Program-made: the position numbers and the translations under genes
Source of the DNA: BPIH01 sp042408925
GTDB taxonomy: Bacteria; Chloroflexota; Limnocylindria; Limnocylindrales; CSP1-4
Length of the DNA: 58,945 nt
Direction: 5' to 3'
NCBI GenBank assembly: GCA_042408925.1
Contig: JBHOQO010000078.1
Span: 1 to 58,945 of the forward strand
In this document: positions 27,283 through 36,002 of the stretch, one piece after another
Layout: each line of letters starts with the position of its first letter
How positions within the stretch are numbered: position 1 is the first letter of the stretch
The notes under the pieces: generated by a model
Seen by the model: the letters and a program-made list of their open reading frames with translations, nothing else
Database searches by the model: none
What the model was told of the DNA's origin: nothing

Positions 27283-27319
27283 GACGGACATACGCTCGCA
27301 CCATAGGCGTATGTCCGTC
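27283..27319. promoter_or_regulatory. 13-bp perfect inverted repeat between ligD and ku
   Basis: GACGGACATACGC (27283-27295) and GCGTATGTCCGTC (27307-27319) are exact reverse complements with an 11-base loop. The arms are less GC-rich than the region, which makes them unlikely to be chance. No T-tract follows on either strand, so an operator or structured RNA is as likely as a terminator. Confidence 0.5.
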
Positions 27320-27518
27320 CGGTCGCCGTCGCGCAGGTCGGTCGCCGTAGCTTCCGCGGCCTCGATGCCCTCGATCACGCTCGGCACGGCACGTGCTGCG
27401 CCGGCCCATGGCCCGCCGCCGCCTTCCCGCGGTCCCACCACCGGCGTAACGCGCGCCTCACGGGAAGATGTCCGAGTTCCGGACGGCGGCGGCGCTCGCG
27501 CCGCCAGGCCGCCGGCGA

Positions 27519-27650
27519 GGGACAGTTCTCGCGGACGAGCAGGCTCGGGTCGCGGTCCGGGAGGGGCCGGGTTGGGTCGGCGTCCGGGAGGAGTAGGCTC
27601 GGGACAGTTGTCGCGGACGAGTAGGGCTCGGGTCGGCGTCCGGGAGGAGC
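27519..27650. repeat. Imperfect direct repeats of about 82-base spacing
   Basis: GGGACAGTT-TCGCGGACGAG (27519) recurs at 27601 with few changes, and the segment GGGTCGGCGTCCGGGAGGAG occurs at about 27575 and 27630. This looks like a diverging tandem duplication upstream of ligD. Confidence 0.6.
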
Positions 27651-27874
27651 GATCCCGGGTCAGTCTCCCGCGGCGGGTTCGTTCGCGAGTGCAGCGCCCG
27701 AGAGGAGTTCGGGGGCCCGGTCGATGTCGCGGACTCAGTGTCGGGGACTCCGTCGGGCGGCCGGCAACGCGGAGCCGACCACGTCGGGAGACGCACCCGG
27801 GGTCAAGCCGATGGACGCGAAGTCCGTCGACGGATCGGCCGGTCGAGGTAACCGGGATCGGCGCCCGGGCCCAA

Positions 27875-28948
27875 TCAGGCGCTCTTCCGGCGTCGAGCGG
27901 GCCGAACCTCCCCCGCAGGTTCCTCGGCGTCCGCGGCTCCGGCCGCAGCCGGCGAGCCCGTCCTCTTCCCGACCGTCGCCCGTCGAGCGTCGTCGGCTTG
28001 GCTCGCTCCCTCGCTCACGTGGCGGACCGCTCCCGCCTCCGGTCCCGCCGCAGCCTCCCGGGCCGCACCGCGCCCAGAATCCGCACGACGCCCGGCAGCA
28101 GCACCACGCCTTCGTGCCCCGCTCCCGGCCCCGGCGAGCGACACGGGCGCCGCTTCATCCCGCTGTCGTCGCGCCGCCGCGACGCTCGCCTCCAGGACCT
28201 TCATGAGATCGATGACCGCCGCCGCCGGCTCCTCGCTCGGTGCTGCCTCGAGCTCCAGGCCCTCGGCCTTGGCCCGGATGATCTCCATGACCGCCTCCCG
28301 GTACTCGTCCCGGTACGCGGCCGGGTCGAAGGGGGCCGTCATCGCCTCGACGAGCTGTCGGGCCATCGCCCGCTCGGCCGGCTTGATCTCGATCTCGCCA
28401 TCGGGGAGGTCGAGCTCGGCGACGGAACGGATCTCGTCCGGCCAGTGGAGGGTCGACAGGAGGAGCGCCCGGTCGAAGGGGTCGATGGCGGCGAGGACCT
28501 CGCGATCCTTGATGACCACCTTGCAGATCGCCGTCAACCCCGCCTCGGCGAGCACCTCCCGGAGGAGGGCGAAGGCCTTGCGGCCGATCGGCTCCGGCTC
28601 GACGTAGTAGGCCTGCTTCACGAAGCGGACGGCCGACTCGGCTGCCGCGCGCTCCACGAACTGCTCGATCTCGATCGCCCGGACGGTCTTGAGCGGAACC
28701 TTCGCCAGATCCTCGTCGCTGACGACGACGTAGCGATCGGGAGCGATCTCGTAGCCGCGGACCGTCTCGCTCCGCGGGATGATCTTCTCCTCGACGGGGC
28801 ACCAGATCTTCATCTGGATCCGGGCGCCGTCGGGGGCGTGGAGGAGGTGGAAGGCGATCTGGGTCTTCGCCTCGGTCGCCAGGTAGAGGCGGACCGGGAT
28901 CGTGACGAGCCCGAACTGGATCGCCCCCTTCCACATGGCACGGGCCAT
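27875..28948 (-). CDS. ku: Ku, non-homologous end-joining DNA-end-binding protein
   Basis: A 357-residue bacterial Ku: MARAMWKGAIQFGLVTIPVRL is the standard N-terminus, followed by the beta-barrel core (ATEAKTQIAFHLLH, PVEEKIIPRSETVRGYE, YVVVSDEDL, EIEQFV) and the C-terminal arm (AYRDEYREAVMEIIRAK). Ku homodimers thread onto broken DNA ends and recruit LigD. Residues after about 270 form an Arg/Ala/Gly-rich extension of 80 or more residues ending ARRRKSA; such basic tails in other bacteria modulate DNA binding and ligase recruitment. ATG at 28948 was chosen over 28990 by family N-terminus. It is co-oriented with ligD but separated by 1 kb. Confidence 0.95.
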   Translation of the reverse strand: MARAMWKGAIQFGLVTIPVRLYLATEAKTQIAFHLLHAPDGARIQMKIWCPVEEKIIPRSETVRGYEIAPDRYVVVSDEDLAKVPLKTVRAIEIEQFVERAAAESAVRFVKQAYYVEPEPIGRKAFALLREVLAEAGLTAICKVVIKDREVLAAIDPFDRALLLSTLHWPDEIRSVAELDLPDGEIEIKPAERAMARQLVEAMTAPFDPAAYRDEYREAVMEIIRAKAEGLELEAAPSEEPAAAVIDLMKVLEASVAAARRQRDEAAPVSLAGAGSGARRRGAAAGRRADSGRGAAREAAAGPEAGAVRHVSEGASQADDARRATVGKRTGSPAAAGAADAEEPAGEVRPARRRKSA

Positions 28949-29080
28949 GAGCGTCGCCTCCGTTCTCGGCCCCGGTCCCGGCCGGGGCACCAGAACGGGG
29001 ACGATACCACGAGCCCGGCGAAGCGGCGACGCCCCGCGGACCGGCGACGCCCCGCGGACCGGCGATCCGACCCGCGCTCG

Positions 29081-30364
29081 CTACCCGTCCCCGCGGAGCC
29101 GTCGCTCGGCCTCGGCGACCTGCTCGAGGATCCCGGCTCGGAGGCCGTCGAGCCCGCTCCAGACCGCCTTCGTGGCGTTCCCGATCGAGGTGAGCTGCGC
29201 CTTCAGGCTCTTGATCGCCTCGAGCTGGCGCCGAATCCCCTCGAGCGCCTCGGCGACGGCAGCCGCATCGACCTCGACCGCCGGCTCGTCGGCCGAGGCG
29301 AGGGCGAGGAGCCGAGCGAGCCGGATCGCCGCCTCGAGGGTCGCCCGGTCGGGAGCCTCCGGGTCGACGACGCAGTAGACGTCGCCGGCGCGGACGTCGA
29401 ACGGGGCCACGCCCGAGGGGGCGTGCTCCGGCGTGAAGACGACGACGCCCACGACGGCTCCCCGGTTCGCTTTTGCCTCGCGGAGCTCGTCGCGGATCCG
29501 GGGACCGGAGACGGCCCGGTCCTTCGCCTCGACGACGATCCGCAGCTCCCGACCCCGGGTCAGGTCCGGATCGAGGGTCAGGACGAAGTCGCCCTTCTTC
29601 GAGCGGAGCAGGTCACCGGCCTCCGTCGACGTCCGCTCGAGGAGATCGCCGGACCCGCGCGCCAGCTCGCCGAGGAGCGACTCCAGGAGATCCTCGAAGT
29701 CGGTCCCCTTCGCCGCCGACTTCGCCCGCTCGGCGGCCCGGGCGGCGGCCGCGGCCTCGATCGCGGCAAGCCGCTCGTGGAGGCGGCCGAACTCGGCCGT
29801 GATCTCGGTCCGGAACTGGTGCAACGGCGAACCGAGGCGGGTCGGGTCGAGGAGTCGGGCGAGTTTCGAGGCGTCGCCGTCGAAGTACGCCCCGAGGAGC
29901 GTCGAGAGGCGCCCGAGGGCCGAATCACGCTTCGTTTCGTCGAAGAGCTCGGTCACGAACTGGCGGAGCGCACCCCGATCGCCGAGGAAGGCCTCGAGCG
30001 TCCGCGGCAGGCGCCCCTCCCCGTCGGCAAAGTTCTGACGGAGGATCGCTTCCAGGGCCGCCGTCGCCCGCTCGTTCGCCGCTTCGGTTCGGCGGACGAG
30101 CTCCTCGAACTCGCGCCGGACGACGTCGACGTCGATCGTCGTCGTCGCGTCGGCGATGGCCCGGAGGCCGACCTTGAGGGCCCGCTCGATGAGGGCCGGC
30201 CGATCGGCCTCCGCTCGGGCGGCGACGATCGCCGCGACGGCCGGATCGACGACCTCGAGCCGCTCGACGACGAGCCGGTCGCCCTCGACGACGACCCGCG
30301 GTGCCCGCGGCGGCTCGGACGATCGGGCGAGGGCGCCGTCGAGGGGAAGGATCCGTGCTTCCAT
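29081..30364 (-). CDS. Coiled-coil protein with a PD-(D/E)XK nuclease-like domain
   Basis: A 427-residue protein with no name I can assign. Residues about 80-215 are strongly helical and rich in Ala/Glu/Arg, probably a coiled coil. Residues 220-300 carry a nuclease-fold signature: GTDFEDLLES (E224), then KKGDFVLTLD (D259), then LRIVVEAKDR (E279, K281), that is D-x19-E-x-K, as in restriction-endonuclease-like enzymes. A second helical segment closes the protein. The overall plan, coiled coil followed by a PD-(D/E)XK domain, is like RmuC, but the motifs do not match RmuC closely. It lies 132 bases upstream of ku in the same orientation, so a role in DNA end processing is a reasonable inference. 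ATG 30364 was chosen as the start of the conserved MEARILPLDG. Confidence 0.7.
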   Translation of the reverse strand: MEARILPLDGALARSSEPPRAPRVVVEGDRLVVERLEVVDPAVAAIVAARAEADRPALIERALKVGLRAIADATTTIDVDVVRREFEELVRRTEAANERATAALEAILRQNFADGEGRLPRTLEAFLGDRGALRQFVTELFDETKRDSALGRLSTLLGAYFDGDASKLARLLDPTRLGSPLHQFRTEITAEFGRLHERLAAIEAAAAARAAERAKSAAKGTDFEDLLESLLGELARGSGDLLERTSTEAGDLLRSKKGDFVLTLDPDLTRGRELRIVVEAKDRAVSGPRIRDELREAKANRGAVVGVVVFTPEHAPSGVAPFDVRAGDVYCVVDPEAPDRATLEAAIRLARLLALASADEPAVEVDAAAVAEALEGIRRQLEAIKSLKAQLTSIGNATKAVWSGLDGLRAGILEQVAEAERRLRGDG

Positions 30365-30465
30365 GCCGGCGAGTCTGCCGCACCCCCGTGCCACCTAGCC
30401 TGACACGGCGCCGGAGCGGCCGCGAAACCGCCGCCGGACGGACACCGCCGCGCGCGGACCGAACC

Positions 30466-30915
30466 CTACGCCGAGGGCCGCCGGACCCCCTGGAGGACGA
30501 GGAGGAGGCCGACCGCGACGAGGGCCGCCGGCCAGACGAGGTCCCAGTCGATCCGGATCACGAACCAGCGATCGACGAGGAAAACGAGCCCGACGAGGAC
30601 GAGGAGGGCTCCGAAGACGACCGCGAGGTCCTCGCTCCGGGTCTGCCCGCCCGACGGCGCCCCAGCGCCCGGCGCCCCGGATTCCGACGACACCGGCCCC
30701 CCGGCGGGCGGCGCCGCCGCACCGACCGGTCGCTCGGGGACGACGACCGCCATGACGATGTAGAGGACGACGAAGGGGACGACCGCCGTCGCCAGGGCGA
30801 GGACGACCCACGCGATCCGGATGAGCGACGGGTCGACCTTCAGCCACTCGGCGAGCCCGCCGCAGACGCCCGCGAGGACCCGATCGCTCCGCGACCGGTA
30901 GAGCCGCTCGGTCAT
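30466..30915 (-). CDS. PspC-domain membrane protein
   Basis: A 149-residue protein with an N-terminal PspC domain (LYRSRSDRVLAGVCGGLAEWLKVDPSLIRIAWVVL is the family hallmark region; residues 4-60), a first hydrophobic segment (AVVPFVVLYIVMAVVV), a Gly/Pro-rich linker, and two more hydrophobic segments (VVFGALLVLVGLVFLV and LVWPAALVAVGLLLVLQ). PspC proteins sense or respond to membrane stress. ATG 30915 has AGGA eight bases upstream; ATG 30924 is an alternative. It is co-oriented with the nuclease-like gene 100 bases downstream. Confidence 0.9.
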   Translation of the reverse strand: MTERLYRSRSDRVLAGVCGGLAEWLKVDPSLIRIAWVVLALATAVVPFVVLYIVMAVVVPERPVGAAAPPAGGPVSSESGAPGAGAPSGGQTRSEDLAVVFGALLVLVGLVFLVDRWFVIRIDWDLVWPAALVAVGLLLVLQGVRRPSA

Positions 30916-30969
30916 CGACACCATCCTACGCCACGACCCGCCCCGTCGGTCCGCCGAGGCGGTCCGTCG

Positions 30970-32403
30970 CTACACCATCTTGCCCGGGTTCAGGATCCCG
31001 GCCGGGTCGAGGGCGGCCTTGATCCGGCGCATGACGGCGACGACCTCCGGACCCCGCTGGACCTCGAGGTACGCCTTCCGGGCGACCCCGATCCCGTGCT
31101 CGCCGGTCACCGTCCCGCCGAGGCCGATCGCCGCCCGGTAGAGCTCGTCGCGGACGAGGGCGTCGCGCTCGGCCGCCGTCGGGTCGTCGCGGGAGAAAAC
31201 GAGGGTCGGGTGGAGGTTCCCGTCGCCGGCGTGGCCGAAGGTCGGGATCGGGACCCCCTGGCGGGCCGAGATCGCCTCGATGGCCCGGAGCATCTCCGGG
31301 ATCCGCGCCCGCGGCACCCCGACGTCTTCCATGTGGGCGATCCCGAGTCGTTCGAGGGCCCGGTAGGCGAGCCGCCGACCCTGGCGAAGCCAGTCCGCCT
31401 CCTGGGGGTCGGCCGCCCGAAGCGTGAACGACGCCCCGGCCGCCCGACAGGCCGCCTCGGCCGCCTCGAGCTCCGCCTCCGCCGCCGCGCCCGGGAGGTC
31501 CGATTCGACGAGGAGGAGGGCCGCCGCCTCGCGATCGAGGCCAAGCTGCTGCCAGTCGTCGACGGCGGCGATGGTCGCCCGGTCCATGAGCTCGAGGGTC
31601 GCCGGTCCCAGCCCCCGGGCGGTCATCGCGCTGACGGCCTCGCCGGCCGCCTCGAGGCTCGGGAAGAAGGCGAGCATCGTCAGCTTCGGGGGCGGCGCCG
31701 GCCGGAGCCGGAGCGTCGCCTCGGTGACGATCCCGAGGGTCCCCTGGGAGCCGACGAAGAGCTGCATGAGGGCGTACCCGGCGACGTCCTTGACGTTCTT
31801 CCCGCCGAGCCGGAGGACGGTCCCGTCGGCCGTCACGACCTCGAGGCCCAGGACGGCGTCCCGGGTGACGCCGTACTTCACGCAGCAGAGCCCACCGGCG
31901 TTCGTGCCGAGGTTGCCGCCGATCGAGCACTGCTCGTAGCTCGCCGGATCGGGCGGGTAGAAAAGGCCGTGCTCGGCGACGGCGGCCTTCAGCTCGGCGT
32001 TGATGATCCCCGGCTGGACGGTGACGGTGAGGTTCGCCGGGTCGATCTCGAGGATCCGCTTCATCTGGGTGAAGGCGATCGTCAGGGCGCCTTCGATGCC
32101 GGCCGCCCCGCCCGAGAGCCCAGTTCCCGCACCGCGCGGGACGATGGGCACCCGGTGGGCAGCGGCGAGGCGGACGAGCTCGACGACCTCGGCGGTCGTC
32201 GTCGGCAGGGCGACGGCGCCCGGGAGCCCGGCCTCGAGGAAGGCGGTCTCGTCGCGGCGATACGACTCGCGGTCGAGCGGGTCGGTGAGGAGCCGCAACC
32301 CGGGGAGGCGGTCGCGGATGGCGCCGACGAGGGCCGCCGTCCGATCGGGCGGGACGGTCGGGAGCTCGATGGTGGCCGCAGGCCCGGCCTGACGCTCGTG
32401 CAC
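30970..32403 (-). CDS. glcD: FAD-linked oxidase, glycolate oxidase GlcD-like
   Basis: A 477-residue enzyme of the VAO/PCMH flavoprotein family: the FAD-binding PIVPRGAGTGLSGGA, SIGGNLGTNAGGLCCVKYG, GSQGTLGIVTEATLRL, and in the C-terminal cap GHAGDGNLHP and TGEHGIG. It oxidises a 2-hydroxy acid (glycolate or D-lactate) and passes electrons to the membrane. In E. coli GlcD works with GlcE and GlcF; neither is in the window, so it may act alone or with partners elsewhere. The start is GTG at 32403. It is divergent from the M1-like peptidase. Confidence 0.93.
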   Translation of the reverse strand: MHERQAGPAATIELPTVPPDRTAALVGAIRDRLPGLRLLTDPLDRESYRRDETAFLEAGLPGAVALPTTTAEVVELVRLAAAHRVPIVPRGAGTGLSGGAAGIEGALTIAFTQMKRILEIDPANLTVTVQPGIINAELKAAVAEHGLFYPPDPASYEQCSIGGNLGTNAGGLCCVKYGVTRDAVLGLEVVTADGTVLRLGGKNVKDVAGYALMQLFVGSQGTLGIVTEATLRLRPAPPPKLTMLAFFPSLEAAGEAVSAMTARGLGPATLELMDRATIAAVDDWQQLGLDREAAALLLVESDLPGAAAEAELEAAEAACRAAGASFTLRAADPQEADWLRQGRRLAYRALERLGIAHMEDVGVPRARIPEMLRAIEAISARQGVPIPTFGHAGDGNLHPTLVFSRDDPTAAERDALVRDELYRAAIGLGGTVTGEHGIGVARKAYLEVQRGPEVVAVMRRIKAALDPAGILNPGKMV

Positions 32404-32525
32404 GGCGGGATCGTACCGCGGGCTGGATGCGGGATGCCCGCGGATGCGGGCCGCGCGACGACCGGCGTGGCGAACCCGACGATCGGGCGGGTGACACGGA
32501 CGGCCGGCCGGCGCAGAATGCCCCC

Positions 32526-34190
32526 ATGACGGCCACCTCGGTCATCGCCCGGCTCGCGCCCGGCCCCCGACGGCGCACCGTGCTTCTCGTGCTGGCCGTG
32601 GCCTGGGTCGCCGTCGCCACCGGGCCGGCCTGGTCGTCGAGGAGCCCGACGCCGCCGCTCGCCCCGGGCGCCGACCTCGGGCAGCTCCGGCTCGCGGAAG
32701 CGAGTCGCGCCCCGGCATCGACCGGCCTCCGGCTCGAAGCCATCGGCGGCCTCGACGACGAAGCGCCGGGGCCGTCGAGCCCAGCGCGGAAGGCACCGAC
32801 GACCGCTCCGAGCGGGCCCTCCGGCGAACCGTCGCGCCCGGGGCCCTCGAGCCTCGCCCCCGGCCTCCGGGCCGAGCCGGTCGCCGGACGCGCCGCCGGC
32901 CCGGACGATCCGGCCGGCGCCCCGAGCGGCCTCGAGCCGGGAGCCGTCGATCGGACGAGCCTCGATCTCGCCGCGACGTACGCCGTCACGGCGACGATCG
33001 GCTGGGCGAGCCGTTCCCTTGCCGTGACGACCCGGATCTCGATCACGAACCGAAGCGGGGGACCCGTCGACCACGTCCTCCTCAACACCGTCGCCGGGCC
33101 GCTCGGTCGCCTCCGAGGACTGTCCGTCGAGGTCGGGGGGCGGACCGTCCGGGCAACCCTGGACGACCAGACGATCCGCGTCCCCTTCAATGGGGTCCTC
33201 CCCGACGGCGGTTCCGTCGACGTCGTCGTCCGCTACCGGGCGACCGTCCGGTCCGACCTCGCCGGGCCCTCCCACTCGGCCTGGCAGTTCACCCGAACGA
33301 ACGGGATCCTCGACCTCTACCGCTGGATCCCCTGGTTGAGCCGCGCCCACCCCTTCGCCCGGCCGAACCACGGCGACCCCTTCGTCACCGTCGTGAGCCC
33401 GAAGGTGACCCTCGACCTCGTCGCCGACCGGCCCCTCCGCTACGCGATCAACGCCCGGCGGGTCGCCGTCGCCGACGGGGGTCGGCGGCAGCGCTTCGTC
33501 GCCGAGCAGGTCCGCGACGTCGTCCTCACGGCAGCCGCGGACCTGCGGACCCTGACCGGCACGGTCGGGCGGACCCGGATCGTCGTCGCGACCCGCCCCG
33601 GCGGCCCGGCGGCGACGATGCTCCGGGTCGCCCGCGACGCCGTTCGATCCTTCGAGCGGTTGCTCGGGCCGTATCCGTATCCGACCCTCGTCGTCGCCGA
33701 ATCGGCCGGCGGGTACGGCGTCGAGGGGCCGGGGATCATCTGGATCCCCCGCGGCATCGAGACGTACCGCCTCCGGTACTTGGTCAGCCACGAGATCAGC
33801 CACCAGTGGTTCTACGGCCTCGTCGGGAGCGACCAGGCGACCGACCCGTTCGCCGACGAGGCGGTCGCCGACATGGTCACCCGGTACGTCCTCGGGATGC
33901 GCCGCGCACCGCGTTGCACCTCGGGCCGCCTGGACCTGACGATCTACGACTACTCGGCCGCCTGCTACTACGAGCGGATCTACATCGCCGGCGGGAACCT
34001 CCTCGACGACCTCCGTCGGCGGATGGGGACCGCGACGTATTTCGCCGCCCTCCGGACGTATCTCGACGCCCACCGCTTCGGGATCGGGAGCACCGCCGAG
34101 CTCGTTGCGACCCTCGACGCGGCGACGCCCATCGACGTCCGGTCGTTCCTCGGGCGGCTCCTCCCGAGGCTTCGGGCGGGCGGTCCCTAG
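32526..34190 (+). CDS. Membrane-anchored M1-like zinc metallopeptidase
   Basis: A 554-residue protein. A hydrophobic segment near residues 17-38 is an anchor or signal peptide, followed by about 80 residues of Pro/Ala/Gly-rich linker. The beta-domain (about 135-310) leads into a gluzincin core: SHEISHQWFYG with H422, E423 and H426, then the third ligand Glu in FADEAVAD about 20 residues later. This matches M1 aminopeptidases. The usual GAMEN motif is not obvious; GGYGVEGPGIIWIP takes its place, so true aminopeptidase activity is uncertain. Expected location is outside the cytoplasmic membrane. The ATG at 32526 is the first that precedes the anchor. Confidence 0.82.
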   Translation: MTATSVIARLAPGPRRRTVLLVLAVAWVAVATGPAWSSRSPTPPLAPGADLGQLRLAEASRAPASTGLRLEAIGGLDDEAPGPSSPARKAPTTAPSGPSGEPSRPGPSSLAPGLRAEPVAGRAAGPDDPAGAPSGLEPGAVDRTSLDLAATYAVTATIGWASRSLAVTTRISITNRSGGPVDHVLLNTVAGPLGRLRGLSVEVGGRTVRATLDDQTIRVPFNGVLPDGGSVDVVVRYRATVRSDLAGPSHSAWQFTRTNGILDLYRWIPWLSRAHPFARPNHGDPFVTVVSPKVTLDLVADRPLRYAINARRVAVADGGRRQRFVAEQVRDVVLTAAADLRTLTGTVGRTRIVVATRPGGPAATMLRVARDAVRSFERLLGPYPYPTLVVAESAGGYGVEGPGIIWIPRGIETYRLRYLVSHEISHQWFYGLVGSDQATDPFADEAVADMVTRYVLGMRRAPRCTSGRLDLTIYDYSAACYYERIYIAGGNLLDDLRRRMGTATYFAALRTYLDAHRFGIGSTAELVATLDAATPIDVRSFLGRLLPRLRAGGP

Positions 34191-34199
34191 GAGCCGGGC

Positions 34200-34322
34200 G
34201 GCACGCCCGGCCGCACGCCGGCCCCCGCACGCCCGCCCCCGGCACCTGCGAGCCGCTCAGCGACCTCACGGATGTCGTCGGCCCGCACGCCGGCCCCCGC
34301 ACGCCGGCCCCCGGCACCCCCC
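34200..34322. repeat. GC-rich direct repeats after the M1-like gene
   Basis: CGGCCCGCACGCCGGCCCC- and CACGCCGGCCCCCGCACGC-type units recur at about 34210 and 34280 in the 140 bases between the convergent M1-like and DUF2236 genes. No function is suggested beyond a variable convergent spacer. Confidence 0.5.
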
Positions 34323-34330
34323 GTCGCGCG

Positions 34331-35260
34331 CTACGTGCCGACCCGCCGTTCCGCCGCGAGCGCCTGCGGCATCGTCCGCCACCCGACCGGCAGGCACCGC
34401 GCCCACGCCCGCCAGGTCCACGTCAGCCAGGCCGCCACGACCCGCTCCCGCCGTCCCCACCGGATCCCGAACTCGGCCCGGACCGGCTCGGGGAGGAGCC
34501 CGAGGGCCGGCCAGAAGACCCAGCCGTACGCCGCCGGAGGGACCGCTTCGAGGAGCGGCCGAACCGTCCGCCCGAGCCGTCCGAGCGGCCCGCCGATCAT
34601 GAGCCCGTCGGCGAGCGGCCCGAGGGGCGGGGTGAGGATCGCCCGGGCGAGCTCGCGTGCCGTCGGGGTCACGACGATCGGGCCGTCGGGGCCGAGCATC
34701 CGCTCCAGATACGCCTCGAAGGCAGCGAGATCCGCCGGCAGGAGCCGCTCCGGAATCCCGAAGGCGAGCCCGACCGCCCGCGTCTCGGCGTAGAAGCGGG
34801 CCCGCCGCGCCCGATCGAGCGGTTCGAGCCAGGCGTCGACGGCGACGATCGTCGAGTCGACGAGGGTCGCGTGGACCCAGAGGAGGAGGTCGGGGTCGAG
34901 GGCTTCGTAGGCGGACCCGAACCGCGAGCGGGCCGCCGGGTCGAGGATCGGTCCCCGGATCCGGCGGTGGAGCTCGACGAGGCGCCGGACCTCCCGTCGC
35001 GCGGCCGCCGGTTCGCCGTAGACGATCGTCAGGTACGAGCGGAGCGTGGCCCGAAGCCTGCGCCACGGGTCCTCCCGGAACGTCGAGTAGGCTGCGACCC
35101 CCTCGGCGACGAGCGGGTGGGCGATCTGAAGGAGGAGGGCCCGCGGTCCGGCCCCGAGGAGGAGGACGGCTTCCCGGTTGAGCCGCCAGGCCTCGCTCCC
35201 CGGGCCGTACCAGCCGTCGTTGCGCCGGGGTTCGGGCGGCGCCGTCTCGGACCCCGTCAG
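34331..35260 (-). CDS. DUF2236 (MpaB/latex-clearing-like) oxygenase-family protein
   Basis: About 309 residues with the DUF2236 layout: GWYGPGSEAWRLNREAVLLLGAG near the N-terminus, ALLLQIAHPLVAEGVAAYS with the histidine-bearing helix, WRRLRATLRSYLTIVYGE, and LLLWVHATLVDSTI. Characterised relatives include latex-clearing protein Lcp and the MpaB rubber or mycophenolate oxygenases, which use heme b; whether this protein binds heme is unknown. No ATG, GTG or TTG exists between the bioY stop and the conserved N-terminus. A CTG at 35260 overlaps the bioY TGA as CTGA, mirroring the common ATGA coupling, and is my preferred start. Confidence 0.82.
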   Translation of the reverse strand: MTGSETAPPEPRRNDGWYGPGSEAWRLNREAVLLLGAGPRALLLQIAHPLVAEGVAAYSTFREDPWRRLRATLRSYLTIVYGEPAAARREVRRLVELHRRIRGPILDPAARSRFGSAYEALDPDLLLWVHATLVDSTIVAVDAWLEPLDRARRARFYAETRAVGLAFGIPERLLPADLAAFEAYLERMLGPDGPIVVTPTARELARAILTPPLGPLADGLMIGGPLGRLGRTVRPLLEAVPPAAYGWVFWPALGLLPEPVRAEFGIRWGRRERVVAAWLTWTWRAWARCLPVGWRTMPQALAAERRVGT

Positions 35261-35925
35261 CGCTCCGCCGGCAGCCGCCCGACGACCCACCAGGCGACCG
35301 GGAACGCTGCCCCGGCCAGGGCGAGCTTCAGCATGTCGCCCGGCAGGAAGAGGAGCATCCCCTTCATGACGGCGTCGATCGGCGACATCCCGGTTGCGGC
35401 CATGAGCCACGGCACGCCGAAGACGTAGATGACGACGTTCCCGACAGCCATCGCGGCGACCGCCCCGAGGAGGCGTCGATCCCAGCCGAGCTCGGCGAGG
35501 CGGCCGACGACCGCCGCCGCGACGGGGAAGCCGAGGAGGTACCCGCCGGTCACCCCGAGCACGAGCCGCCCCTCCTTGAAGCCGAGGATCCGATCGAGCC
35601 CGGAGGCACCGTCGGCGTAGACGGGCAGGAGGGCGCCCATGAGGAGGTAGAGCCCGAGGGCCAGACCGCCCCGCCGAAAGCCGAGGGCGCCGCCCACGAG
35701 GAGGACCCCGAAGGTTTGCCCCGTGATCGGGACGGGGGTGAACGGCAGATGGATCGTGAAGCGGGCGGCGAGGGCGACGAGGAGTGCCCCGGCGACGATG
35801 AGGGCGGCGTGACGGGCGGCGGGCCCGATCCGCTCGCCGATCCGCACCGGGACGAGGAAGTCGGCAATCGTCAGCCCGCGCTCGGCCGCGGGGACGCGGG
35901 TGAGGGACGGAACGGAGATCGTCAT
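35257..35925 (-). CDS. bioY: Biotin transporter substrate-binding subunit BioY
   Basis: A 222-residue S-component of an ECF transporter with six membrane helices. Family marks are FTPVPITGQTFGVLLVGGALGFRRGGLALGLYLLMGALLPVYADG and the glycine-rich GVTGGYLLGFPVAAAVVG. BioY binds biotin with high affinity and usually pairs with EcfT and EcfA; neither is in the window. The N-terminal extension of about 35 residues before the first helix is longer than usual. A strong GAGGAGG lies about 13 bases upstream of ATG 35925, rather far, so the start could be slightly different. DUF2236 follows with a four-base overlap. Confidence 0.93.
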   Translation of the reverse strand: MTISVPSLTRVPAAERGLTIADFLVPVRIGERIGPAARHAALIVAGALLVALAARFTIHLPFTPVPITGQTFGVLLVGGALGFRRGGLALGLYLLMGALLPVYADGASGLDRILGFKEGRLVLGVTGGYLLGFPVAAAVVGRLAELGWDRRLLGAVAAMAVGNVVIYVFGVPWLMAATGMSPIDAVMKGMLLFLPGDMLKLALAGAAFPVAWWVVGRLPAER

Positions 35926-35946
35926 GCGGCGAATGGTTCCTCCTCG

Positions 35947-35971
35947 TCACCGGCCGTCGGCCGGCCGGTGA
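35947..35971 (-). promoter_or_regulatory. Hairpin in the bioY leader
   Basis: TCACCGGCCG and CGGCCGGTGA form a perfect 10-bp stem with a five-base loop about 20 bases ahead of the bioY start. No BirA-type operator or known riboswitch is recognisable. It may be a leader hairpin or the end of upstream transcription. Confidence 0.35.
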
Positions 35972-36002
35972 GCCTACGGTCGAAACGACGGCGGCCGACC
36001 GA

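Larger units (their letters stand above)
26809..27874. other. Non-coding region between ligD and ku
   Basis: About 1,065 bases with no gene I can support. Open frames on both strands lack ribosome sites and recognisable domains. It contains a 13-bp inverted repeat (27283-27319) and a pair of imperfect 82-base-spaced repeats (27519 and 27601), both described separately. I see no tRNA or other recognisable RNA. Confidence 0.5.

Noticed and set aside
27254..30403. Long plus-strand open frame across the ku region (1049 codons).
   Set aside because: It is antisense to ku and the nuclease-like gene, which have clear domains; composition is typical of a shadow frame.
35926..36000. Biotin operator or riboswitch ahead of bioY.
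   Set aside because: There is a hairpin, but no BirA-like operator halves or known riboswitch consensus are visible.
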